Shown: one piece after another, positions 1 through 6,129 of the stretch | Layout: each line of letters opens with the position of its first letter | Position numbering within the stretch: the stretch's first letter is position 1 | DNA from: an uncultured Eubacteriales bacterium | GTDB lineage: Bacteria; Bacillota; Clostridia; Oscillospirales; Oscillospiraceae | Direction of reading: 5' to 3' | Length of the DNA: 34,309 nt | Assembly: GCA_900319275.1 (NCBI GenBank) | Contig: ONNS01000028.1 | Coordinates: forward strand, 1-34,309 | Notes under the pieces: generated by a model | The model's input: only the letters and a program-made list of their open reading frames with translations | What the model was told of the DNA's origin: nothing | Databases searched by the model: none | Program-made: the position numbers and the translations under genes

Positions 1-864
1 GGCCGCACTCTCGAGCATCAGGCGGGCAAGCTCGCCGAGATAGACGCCGGCCGTCAGCTTTTCAAAATGCTTGGCGCCGGGATTGTGGCTCTCCTCGTCG
101 AGCGCGATATCAAAGTCGCCGCGCGGCAGGCCGTCGTATGCGCCGCTCTCCATATTGACAAGGATCCCGGTATTTTCCGTGCGGTGGATCTTGGAGATCC
201 GGCTGAGCGGCAGAATGCAGCAGGTGTTTGTGCCGGTTCCGCTGACCTGACCGATAAAGCCGTCATAGCGGCTCTTGTCCAGCAGGGCGGACTGCCCCAG
301 CAGGACGGCGGCGGTGTCGTTGAGGATCACAATATGCTTGCCGTAGATCCCGCGGCGCGCCAGCTCCTTGAGCAGCGATTCGCCGACGAGCTGATTTTCA
401 GCTCCGGTAACAACGACCTCCTTGTCGATGCCGATCACACGGGCATCGATCTTCGGGGTGACGTTGGCCGCAAACGAGAAGCAAAAACCAATGGCGTCCG
501 CCCTGTCGCACAGCGGCTCGACCGCGTCGGCTACGAAGGAGATAAACTCCTCCCAGGTCACCGGCCGGTCAATGCCGGGCATCTTCTTTTTCTCAACGGT
601 ATCCATACGGAAGCCACGCTCGGTATAGGTCATCAGTCCGCAGCGGAAGTTGGTGCCGCCTGCGTCGATAACGATGGCGGACTTCCCCACCGGAACCTGT
701 CCGTCGTTGCGCAGATAGGTGGGGATCATCGGCATGGTAGTCCCATCCTCGCTGATGCCCTTGGCCATAGCGGCTGCCATCTGATAGGCCAGCGTCTGAA
801 TATCGATGCACTCGGGGGCCATGCCATGGGCTTTCAGAAAAGACAGTGCAGATTCTTTACTCAT
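1..864 (-). CDS. Hexokinase, eukaryotic-type family (3' end cut by window edge)
   Basis: The first 288 codons are present; the stop lies beyond the left edge. The enzyme would phosphorylate glucose or another hexose with ATP in the cytoplasm, feeding glycolysis. Visible motifs are those of the hexokinase type 1/2 family rather than of ROK glucokinases: phosphate-1 loop DAGGTNFR at residues 67-74, sugar-binding and catalytic segment LNDTAA around 181-186 (Asp183 as the expected general base), phosphate-2 GTGTN at 209-213, then NMESGAYDG and ALDEESHNPG near 238-263, which contact sugar and hinge in the eukaryotic enzymes. About 150 C-terminal residues, including the adenosine site, should lie outside the window. 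The ATG at 862-864 is preceded by TTGAGGAG eight bases upstream. It is separated from the SPFH operon by a terminator, so it is probably its own unit. Family assignment is strong; sugar specificity is unknown. Confidence 0.88.
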   Translation of the reverse strand, partial: MSKESALSFLKAHGMAPECIDIQTLAYQMAAAMAKGISEDGTTMPMIPTYLRNDGQVPVGKSAIVIDAGGTNFRCGLMTYTERGFRMDTVEKKKMPGIDRPVTWEEFISFVADAVEPLCDRADAIGFCFSFAANVTPKIDARVIGIDKEVVVTGAENQLVGESLLKELARRGIYGKHIVILNDTAAVLLGQSALLDKSRYDGFIGQVSGTGTNTCCILPLSRISKIHRTENTGILVNMESGAYDGLPRGDFDIALDEESHNPGAKHFEKLTAGVYLGELARLMLESAA

Positions 865-883
865 TGCAGTATCTCCTCAAATC

Positions 884-912
884 ATTATATATATCATTTC
901 CGTGTACCGAAA
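884..912 (-). promoter_or_regulatory. Possible promoter of the hexokinase gene
   Basis: A perfect TATAAT (plus-strand ATTATA at 884-889) lies 17 bases from a poor -35 (TTTCGG). It would give a 5' leader of roughly 15 bases that holds the TTGAGGAG ribosome binding site. The weak -35 makes this tentative. Confidence 0.35.
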
Positions 913-940
913 ATCTGCCATCTATCTTAGCACACTTTTT

Positions 941-974
941 CAGCAAAAGAAAGAGGGCGCAGTACTGCGCCCTC
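941..974 (-). terminator. Intrinsic terminator after the SPFH gene
   Basis: A perfect inverted repeat, arms GAGGGCGCAG and CTGCGCCCTC around TA (953-974), is followed on the minus strand by TTTCTTTTG. It closes the NfeD-SPFH unit before the hexokinase gene. A T run on the other side could make it work in both directions. Confidence 0.85.
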
Positions 975-1003
975 AAATTTTTTATATATTTTTTACGAAA
1001 GCT

Positions 1004-1894
1004 TTATTTCTTTTCCTTCACGGTCTCCAGCACACCCTCGGCCAGACCGGCAATGCCCTGGATCTCGCTGGGAATGATGATCTTGTTCGCAGGGCCGTTG
1101 GCAGCCGCGGCGAAGGCCTCGAGCGCCTTGAGCTTGATTACGGCTTCGCTCGGGCAGGCCTCGTTGATGCGGCGGATACCTTCGGCCGTGGCGGTCTGCA
1201 CCTTCAGGATAGCCTCGGCCTCGCCTTCGGCTTCCAGGATCTGCTGCTGCTTTTTCGCGTCCGCGCGCAGGATCGCGGATTCCTTCTCGCCCTCGGCCTC
1301 GAGAATGGCGGCGCGCTTCTCGCCTTCGGCCTTCAAAATCGCCTCGCGGCGTTCACGCTCGGCCTTCATCTGCTTTTCCATGGCGTTCTGAATTTCCTTG
1401 GGCGGCAGGATGTTCTTAAGCTCGACACGGTTGACCTTGATGCCCCAGGGGTCGGTCGCCTCGTCGAGGATCGCACGCATCTTGGTGTTAATGATATCAC
1501 GGCTCGTCAGGCACTGGTCAAGCTCGAGATCGCCGATGATGTTTCTCAGCGTCGTGGCAGCCAGGTTTTCAATGGCGACCATGGGCTGCTCAATGCCGTA
1601 GGTGTAGAGCTTGGGATCGGTGATCTGGAAATAGACGACCGTGTCAATCTGCATGGTGACGTTATCCTTCGTGATCACGGGCTGGGGCGGGAAGTCGGCC
1701 ACCTGCTCCTTGAGCGTGACGATCTTCGCGACGCGCTCGATAAACGGGATCTTCAGGTGAATACCGGTATTCCAGGTGGTCTTATAGGCGCCGAGCCGCT
1801 CGATGACGAAGGCCTTGGCCTGCTGAACAACACGGATATTGCGGATCAGAATAATGACGATCAGCAAAATCAGGGCATAAATGACATACTGCAT
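1004..1894 (-). CDS. SPFH/Band 7 (stomatin-prohibitin) membrane protein
   Basis: A 296-residue membrane scaffold of the stomatin/prohibitin/flotillin superfamily. One N-terminal transmembrane helix (about residues 2-18, YVIYALILLIVIILI) is followed by the Band 7 domain, from AKAFVIERLGAYKTTWNTGIHLKIPF through the segment ending GIKVNRVELKNILPP. A charged Glu/Ala/Lys heptad-like coiled coil with repeated ILEAEGE/ILKAEGE units (about 180-245) comes next, then a short C-terminal tail. Proteins of this type oligomerise on the cytoplasmic membrane and organise microdomains or modulate membrane proteases. It lies 45 bases after an NfeD gene on the same strand, the classical NfeD-SPFH pair, so the two are probably co-transcribed and physically linked. 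The length is typical of the QmcA-like branch. The precise cellular role is unknown. Confidence 0.93.
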   Translation of the reverse strand: MQYVIYALILLIVIILIRNIRVVQQAKAFVIERLGAYKTTWNTGIHLKIPFIERVAKIVTLKEQVADFPPQPVITKDNVTMQIDTVVYFQITDPKLYTYGIEQPMVAIENLAATTLRNIIGDLELDQCLTSRDIINTKMRAILDEATDPWGIKVNRVELKNILPPKEIQNAMEKQMKAERERREAILKAEGEKRAAILEAEGEKESAILRADAKKQQQILEAEGEAEAILKVQTATAEGIRRINEACPSEAVIKLKALEAFAAAANGPANKIIIPSEIQGIAGLAEGVLETVKEKK

Positions 1895-1939
1895 GGTGAA
1901 TCCTCCTCTTGATATTTAGTGTGTTTACTGACGCATGTT

Positions 1940-2371
1940 TTATACGGTCTCAACAATCAGCTTGACGCCCTCGATGCGCAGGACACGGGCCATGGCGCCT
2001 GCCGGGATCGTCTGCGACTCATTGTCGCTGCGGGCTGTCCAAACCTTGCCGCCGACATTCACCGCACCGGTCCCGCGCAGATTGTCGATAGTCTCGGTCA
2101 CCAGGCACTCACGGCCGATCAGCATATCGGCGTTGGTCGGCTGGACCTTGCCGTTGACGTATTTGCGCGCCAGCGGGCGCGTCAGTGCCAGGGCTGCAAC
2201 CGAAACGGCGATAAACCAGACAAACTGCAGCCAGAACGGTGCGCGCAGCAGCGCGGAGATCAGCGCAGCCACTGCGCCAAAGGCAAACCAGATGGACACA
2301 AGCCCCGGAACAAGCGCTTCCACCACCAGGAACAGAACGAACGCCCCCAGCCAAATGGCAGCCATACTCAT
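1940..2371 (-). CDS. NfeD family membrane protein (short form)
   Basis: A 143-residue short-form NfeD protein without the N-terminal ClpP-like protease domain found in long NfeD proteins. Three hydrophobic segments lie at about residues 4-22, 25-42 and 48-65. They are followed by a soluble beta-barrel (OB-fold) NfeD C-terminal domain that begins near LIGRECLVTETIDNLRGTGAVNVGG and ends with RVLRIEGVKLIVE. The start chosen is the ATG at 2369-2371, directly after AAAAAAGGAGGCGGAAGC; a longer upstream start at 2395 would put the ribosome binding site inside the gene. It precedes and is probably co-transcribed with the SPFH gene. NfeD OB domains are thought to bind SPFH partners; the biological function here is inferred from that pairing. 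Confidence 0.88.
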   Translation of the reverse strand: MSMAAIWLGAFVLFLVVEALVPGLVSIWFAFGAVAALISALLRAPFWLQFVWFIAVSVAALALTRPLARKYVNGKVQPTNADMLIGRECLVTETIDNLRGTGAVNVGGKVWTARSDNESQTIPAGAMARVLRIEGVKLIVETV

Positions 2372-2419
2372 GCTTCCGCCTCCTTTTTTCCGCAAACGCG
2401 GTTGTTATATTTCAACATA

Positions 2420-2448
2420 ATACTATCACAAGCGCATCGCCTATGCAA
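2420..2448 (-). promoter_or_regulatory. Probable promoter of the nfeD-SPFH unit
   Basis: Reading the minus strand, TTGCAT is separated by 17 bases from TAGTAT. The start point would fall about 40 bases before the NfeD ATG. It is divergent from the yerC promoter about 75 bases away. Confidence 0.5.
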
Positions 2449-2520
2449 GCGAAATCAACACTTCCATTTATTACATTGTGAAATAACCGTCGATTTTTCA
2501 AACCGTTCAAACTTTAGTGC

Positions 2521-2549
2521 TTTACATTTTGAAATTTATATTGTATGAT
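2521..2549 (+). promoter_or_regulatory. Sigma-70-type promoter of the yerC operon
   Basis: TTTACA (2521-2526), a 17-base spacer and TATGAT (2544-2549) form a near-consensus promoter. It overlaps the first ATG of the longer reading frame, which supports the downstream start at 2587. Confidence 0.65.
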
Positions 2550-2586
2550 ATATTTACCAGATATTGAAATAGCCTTGGAGGGTGAA

Positions 2587-2910
2587 ATGAACAAACTTCC
2601 CAAGAAGCCTCGCAACGAGGAAATGTACAAAGCCATCCTGACCCTGAAGAATTTGGACGAGTGCATGCGTTTCTTTGACGATCTGTGCACCGTGACAGAA
2701 CTGATGGCTCTGGAACAGCGCTTTCAGGTTGCCCGCTGTCTCGATAACGGTATGATTTATAACGACATTCTGGCTGTGACCGGCGCCTCCAGCGCCACGA
2801 TCAGCCGCGTGAATCGCTCGCTGCAGTACGGCAACGACGGCTATGCCATCGTGTTTGAGCGTCTGAAGGAGCAGGAAGGCCAGGCCGAGACCGAGGCGGA
2901 AACCGTATGA
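2587..2910 (+). CDS. YerC/YecD family TrpR-related regulator
   Basis: A 107-residue small DNA-binding protein of the YerC/YecD family, related to the Trp repressor. The family signature is clear: an N-terminal helix pair (NEEMYKAILTLKNLDECMRFFDDLCTV...), ELMALEQRFQVARCL, then a helix-turn-helix with the recognition helix TGASSATISRVNRSL at about residues 70-85. Members are predicted transcription factors of largely unstudied regulon. The ATG at 2587 is chosen because GGAGGGTG precedes it; a longer frame from 2545 lacks a ribosome binding site and would begin inside the promoter. The stop overlaps the start of the methyltransferase gene by ATGA, so the two are translationally coupled. The ligand, if any, is unknown. 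Confidence 0.9.
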   Translation: MNKLPKKPRNEEMYKAILTLKNLDECMRFFDDLCTVTELMALEQRFQVARCLDNGMIYNDILAVTGASSATISRVNRSLQYGNDGYAIVFERLKEQEGQAETEAETV

Positions 2911-3632
2911 GCTGCTATGGCCCTCTCGCCTCCTGGTACGACCAGCTGACAGGAGACGTGCCATATCAGGCGTTCGCGGCATATTACGAGGCGGAATTTG
3001 CCCGCAAGGGTGGCGAATTCCGCCTTCTGCTTGATTTATGCTGCGGCACCGGCACGCTGACCGCCATGATGGCCGCGCGCGGCTATGAGATGATCGCCGT
3101 GGACGCCTCGGAGGATATGTTGATGGAGGCGCGCGAGAAGGCCGCCTCGCTGCCGACGCCGCCGCTCTTTCTGCTGCAGAGCGCCGAGGAGCTGGATCTC
3201 TACGGCACGGTAGACGCCGCCTTCTGCTCGCTTGACGCCATGAACTATCTCCCGCGTGAGCTGCTGCCCGAGGTTTTCCGCCGTCTGCACCTCTTTGTGC
3301 GGCCGGGCGGGCTTTTGATTTTTGACGTGCACACCAGCGAATGGATGCGCGCGCTCGACGGGCAGGTATTTGTTGATGAAAACGACGATGTGCTGTGCCT
3401 ATGGCGGGCAGATTATGACGAAGAGGAAGACGCCATCGTCTACGGAATGGATCTATTCACGCGCCGCGGCAGGCTGTGGGAGCGCAGTGAGGAGGAGCAT
3501 GTGGAATACATCCACAGCTGTGAGCTGCTCCGGGAGCTTCTCGAGGCGGCGGGCTTTGCCGATATACAGTTTAAACTCGACGGCCCGCAGAGCGACAACG
3601 GAAGACTGTATGTGGTCGCGACGCGGCCGTGA
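2907..3632 (+). CDS. Class I SAM-dependent methyltransferase
   Basis: A 241-residue Rossmann-fold methyltransferase. Motif I, LLDLCCGTGTLTAMMA at about residues 41-56, binds S-adenosylmethionine; the acidic end of strand 2 appears in EMIAVDASEDML; motif III-like AAFCSLDAMNYL and the post-motif VRPGGLLIFDVHT follow. Such YcgJ/UbiE-like proteins are common in Clostridia between yerC and hslO or ribosome-maturation genes, and the substrate is usually unknown. The C-terminal half (WERSEEEHVEYIHSCELLRELLEAAGF) matches the substrate-side lid of small-molecule methyltransferases. It starts at ATGA overlapping the yerC stop and is followed after 24 bases by hslO, so the three genes form one operon. 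Confidence 0.9.
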   Translation: MSCYGPLASWYDQLTGDVPYQAFAAYYEAEFARKGGEFRLLLDLCCGTGTLTAMMAARGYEMIAVDASEDMLMEAREKAASLPTPPLFLLQSAEELDLYGTVDAAFCSLDAMNYLPRELLPEVFRRLHLFVRPGGLLIFDVHTSEWMRALDGQVFVDENDDVLCLWRADYDEEEDAIVYGMDLFTRRGRLWERSEEEHVEYIHSCELLRELLEAAGFADIQFKLDGPQSDNGRLYVVATRP

Positions 3633-3656
3633 GAACGTTTTTGAAAGGATCATACA

Positions 3657-4544
3657 ATGGACAAGATACTTCGTGCAACAGACGCAGACGGCTATATTAA
3701 AATGGCGGTGATTTCCGCCACGGAACTGGTTGCGCGTGCGCAGCAGATCCACCGCTGCTCCCCCACCGCCACGGCGGCGCTGGGACGGACCCTATGCGCG
3801 GCTTCGCTGCTCGGCGAGGCGATGAAGGAGGAGGACGCCTCTCTCACGATCCGCATCAACGGCGGCGGTCCGCTCGGCGGTGTGATCGCGATCTCCGACC
3901 ACGAGGGCTATGTACGCGGCGCTGTGGGCGATCCGAGCGTCGATCTGCCGCTGCGCGCCGATGGGAAGCTTGACGTCGGCGGCGCAGTCGGCCGCGACGG
4001 TATGCTGACCGTCAGCCGCGATATCGGTCTCAAGGAGCCCTACGTCGGTTCGGTGGAGCTGCGCAGCGGCGAGATCGCCGAGGATCTGACGGCCTATCTG
4101 CTTGAGAGCGACCAGATCCCCTCGGCCTGTGCGCTCGGCGTGCTGATCGACACCGACGGCAGCGTGAAGACGGCCGGCGGCTTCCTTGTTCAGCTGATGC
4201 CCGGCGCTCCCGACGAGCTGATCGGCAAGCTCGAGGACAACATTTTCATGATGGACCAGCTGACCACGATCCTCTCTGAGGATGGGACGGACGAGGTGTT
4301 CCGGCAGGTGCTCCGCGGCTTTGACTATCACCTTGTGCAGGAGGCCCCTGTCGGCTATCGCTGCAGCTGCAGCCGCGAGCGCGTGGAGGCCGCGCTCGGC
4401 GTGGTGGAGACGCAGGAGCTTGAAGAGATGATCGCGGAGAACCGGGAGTTTGAGGTCAGCTGTCAGTTCTGCGACGCCGTCTACCGCTTCGGCCCACAGG
4501 AGCTCTCGGAGATCCTGCGAAAGAGCTCGGAAAAGAAAAATTAA
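3657..4544 (+). CDS. hslO: Hsp33 redox-regulated chaperone
   Basis: A 295-residue Hsp33 protein, a cytoplasmic holdase activated by oxidative stress. The N-terminal domain (ILRATDADGYIKMAVISATELVARAQ... SPTATAALGRTL) and the linker are typical. The C-terminal redox switch is complete, with Cys236 and Cys238 (RCSCSRE) and Cys269 and Cys272 (SCQFCDAVYRF), which hold one zinc ion in the reduced state. Oxidation to disulfides releases zinc and exposes the substrate-binding surface. The length is normal. The ATG at 3657 follows TTTTGAAAGGATC and is the third gene of the yerC operon. A tRNA promoter starts ten bases after its stop, and no terminator is visible between them, so some readthrough into the tRNA cluster is possible. 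Confidence 0.97.
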   Translation: MDKILRATDADGYIKMAVISATELVARAQQIHRCSPTATAALGRTLCAASLLGEAMKEEDASLTIRINGGGPLGGVIAISDHEGYVRGAVGDPSVDLPLRADGKLDVGGAVGRDGMLTVSRDIGLKEPYVGSVELRSGEIAEDLTAYLLESDQIPSACALGVLIDTDGSVKTAGGFLVQLMPGAPDELIGKLEDNIFMMDQLTTILSEDGTDEVFRQVLRGFDYHLVQEAPVGYRCSCSRERVEAALGVVETQELEEMIAENREFEVSCQFCDAVYRFGPQELSEILRKSSEKKN

Positions 4545-4553
4545 AAAATCCTA

Positions 4554-4582
4554 TTGACAAACCCTCGTTTCTCTGGTATTAT
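4554..4582 (+). promoter_or_regulatory. Consensus promoter of the tRNA cluster
   Basis: A perfect TTGACA (4554-4559), a 17-base spacer and TATTAT (4577-4582) lie just ahead of the first tRNA. This gives a very short leader before tRNA-Val at 4601. Confidence 0.85.
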
Positions 4583-4600
4583 AAGCAAGCTTTCGAGCCC

Positions 4601-4677
4601 GGGAGCATAGCTCAGCTGGTTAGAGCACCTGCCTTACAAGCAGGGGGTCACTGGTTCGAGTCCAGTTGTTCCCACCA
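4601..4677 (+). tRNA. tRNA-Val (anticodon UAC)
   Basis: A full cloverleaf: acceptor GGGAGCA pairs with TGTTCCC, the anticodon stem CCTGC/GCAGG encloses CTTACAA (anticodon TAC), and the T loop is GGTTCGAGTCC. CCA is encoded. It is the first gene of a four-tRNA transcript. Confidence 0.97.
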
Positions 4678-4698
4678 TTCGCCCAAAAGTTTGCCTAC

Positions 4699-4774
<76 letters not shown>

Positions 4775-4775
4775 C

Positions 4776-4795
4776 CCCACCGCTTTTGCGGTGGG
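4776..4795 (+). other. Perfect hairpin between tRNA-Phe and tRNA-Gly
   Basis: CCCACCGC, loop TTTT, GCGGTGGG: an 8-bp stem right after the tRNA-Phe CCA. No T run follows, so it is not a standard terminator. It may guide or block processing of the precursor transcript. Confidence 0.6.
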
Positions 4796-4800
4796 TGTAT

Positions 4801-4876
4801 GCGGCCATAGCTCATCTGGTAGAGCGCCACCTTGCCAAGGTGGAGGTAGCGAGTTCGAGCCTCGTTGGCCGCTCCA
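4801..4876 (+). tRNA. tRNA-Gly (anticodon GCC)
   Basis: Acceptor GCGGCCA pairs with TGGCCGC, the anticodon stem CCACC/GGTGG encloses TTGCCAA (GCC), the T arm is GAGTTCGAGCCTC, and CCA is encoded. Confidence 0.97.
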
Positions 4877-4885
4877 TTACAAATG

Positions 4886-4920
4886 ACAGTGCGGGTCTTT
4901 TATGGCCCGCCGCTGTTTTC
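4886..4920 (+). other. Hairpin between tRNA-Gly and tRNA-Cys
   Basis: GCGGGTC, loop TTTTAT, GGCCCGC (one G-T pair), extended by flanking ACAG/CTGT and followed by TTTTC. It may act as a weak terminator that attenuates tRNA-Cys, or as a processing signal. Confidence 0.5.
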
Positions 4921-4926
4921 ATACAC

Positions 4927-5001
4927 GGCGCCATAGCCAAGTGGTAAGGCAGAGGACTGCAAATCCTCGATTCCCCAGTTCAAGTCTGGGTGGCGCCTCC
5001 A
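4927..5001 (+). tRNA. tRNA-Cys (anticodon GCA)
   Basis: Acceptor GGCGCCA pairs with TGGCGCC, the anticodon loop CTGCAAA (GCA) lies in a GAGGA/TCCTC stem, the T arm is CAGTTCAAGTCTG, and CCA is encoded. It is the last gene of the cluster. Confidence 0.97.
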
Positions 5002-5006
5002 AACAG

Positions 5007-5036
5007 GGAAAGATGCGATTCGCATCTTTCCTTTTT
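5007..5036 (+). terminator. Intrinsic terminator of the tRNA cluster
   Basis: An 11-bp perfect stem, GGAAAGATGCG/CGCATCTTTCC, with a 3-base loop, followed directly by TTTTT. Confidence 0.92.
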
Positions 5037-5095
5037 ATTCGCGATTGTCCATATTCGCGAGAATCTAAAGAATTATTAAATGATGAGAAGTCCTC

Positions 5096-5124
5096 TTTCC
5101 AATTTGCGAACAAGAGTATATAAT
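5096..5124 (+). promoter_or_regulatory. Promoter of the sortase gene
   Basis: A perfect TATAAT (5119-5124) lies 17 bases after TTTCCA (5096-5101). The transcript would begin about 30 bases before the sortase start. Confidence 0.6.
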
Positions 5125-5160
5125 ACGTATCATTCATTATCCCGACGGGAGGGATCCTGA

Positions 5161-6018
5161 TTGAAAAAATCACATCAGAAAAAAGATAAAACCACCCTGC
5201 TGCTGACGGCACTCTCCGTCCTGCTGGTCGGCGTGTTTTTATTCAGCGGCTACAAGCTGCTTTCGACCCTGCTTGAATATCGGAAGGCTGCCAACATGTA
5301 CAACGGTCTGACCGGTGAATTTGTATCCGAACGAAGCGGTGAAGCCGCTCCAGACACAACCGGTGCTCCCGGAGCAGCCGGAATTGCCGGAGCCGTCAGC
5401 ACGCAGCGCCCCGGTGCCGGGCAGTCGGCGTCCTCGCAGCCCATGGAGCGCTCCCCCATCGAGGTGGACTTCTCCGCGCTGCTGGCCAAAAACCGCGATG
5501 CGGTCGGCTGGATCTACAGCCCCGATACCGTCATCAACTATCCGGTCGTTCAGGGCAGCGACAACGACTACTATCTGCACCGCCTTATCGACGGCACCTG
5601 GAACCCAAGCGGTACGATCTTCGTCGACGCGCGCGACACGCGCTGCTTCGACGGCCGCAGTGCGATCCTGTACGGCCACCACATGAACGACGGCAGCATG
5701 TTTGCCTCGATCGTCAATTACAAAAAACAGGATTACTATGCGGCGCACCCGAATCTCTACCTGAATACGCCGTCGGGGAACTATCGGCTCGCGGTTTTCA
5801 GCGGCTTTGTGACCTATGCGGACTCGAGCGTCTACACCTTTGACTTTGCGGGCGATGCCGAATTCATGGACTATGTGGCAAAGATGAAGGGCTTTTCTGA
5901 TTTTTCCAGCGATGTCACTGTCTCCGCTTCGGATCGCATTGCCGTCCTCTCGACCTGCACCTATGAATATGACGACGCACGCTATGTCCTGTTTGCGAAG
6001 ATGGTCCCGATCGCGTAA
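5161..6018 (+). CDS. Class B sortase
   Basis: A 285-residue membrane-anchored cysteine transpeptidase that attaches sorting-signal proteins to peptidoglycan. A basic N-terminus and a transmembrane helix (about residues 14-34, LLLTALSVLLVGVFLFSGYKL) are followed by a low-complexity Ala/Gly/Pro spacer (about 60-95). The class B catalytic domain starts at VDFSALLAKNRDAVGWIYSPDTVINYPVVQ. The catalytic triad is visible: His173 in YGHHMNDGSMF, Cys266 in VLSTCTYEYDD and Arg274 in DARYVLF. The start is TTG at 5161, supported by GGGAGGG seven bases upstream; no ATG or GTG lies nearby with a comparable site. The next gene encodes a surface protein with a TPRTGD sorting signal, the most likely substrate, although a promoter and terminator separate the two genes. 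Confidence 0.95.
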   Translation: MKKSHQKKDKTTLLLTALSVLLVGVFLFSGYKLLSTLLEYRKAANMYNGLTGEFVSERSGEAAPDTTGAPGAAGIAGAVSTQRPGAGQSASSQPMERSPIEVDFSALLAKNRDAVGWIYSPDTVINYPVVQGSDNDYYLHRLIDGTWNPSGTIFVDARDTRCFDGRSAILYGHHMNDGSMFASIVNYKKQDYYAAHPNLYLNTPSGNYRLAVFSGFVTYADSSVYTFDFAGDAEFMDYVAKMKGFSDFSSDVTVSASDRIAVLSTCTYEYDDARYVLFAKMVPIA

Positions 6019-6037
6019 TTACTTAAGGAACATTAAG

Positions 6038-6066
6038 GTGACAACGCCGGAAAAAAGGTGTACAAT
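6038..6066 (+). promoter_or_regulatory. Promoter ahead of the large surface protein
   Basis: GTGACA (6038-6043), a 17-base spacer and TACAAT (6061-6066). The predicted start point falls at about 6072-6074, inside the 5' arm of the adjacent terminator hairpin. Confidence 0.55.
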
Positions 6067-6068
6067 AC

Positions 6069-6100
6069 AGGCACAGCAGAAAATGCTGTGCCTTTTTCTT
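6069..6100 (+). terminator. Terminator of the sortase gene overlapping the next promoter
   Basis: GGCACAGCA, loop GAAAA, TGCTGTGCC, then TTTTTCTTTT. It ends sortase transcription. Because it abuts the -10 box of the downstream promoter, it may also form a short leader hairpin on the surface-protein mRNA. Confidence 0.85.
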
Positions 6101-6129
6101 TTGTATTCTGTATTTTGAGGTGATAAGCA

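Noticed and set aside
67-930. Plus-strand open frame opposite the hexokinase gene
   Set aside because: The minus strand encodes a clear hexokinase; the plus-strand product is low-complexity and matches no family. It is a mirror frame caused by GC-rich codon use.
2545-2586. Longer N-terminus of the YerC-like protein
   Set aside because: The upstream ATG falls within the -10 box of the promoter and lacks a ribosome binding site, whereas the ATG at 2587 has GGAGGGTG.
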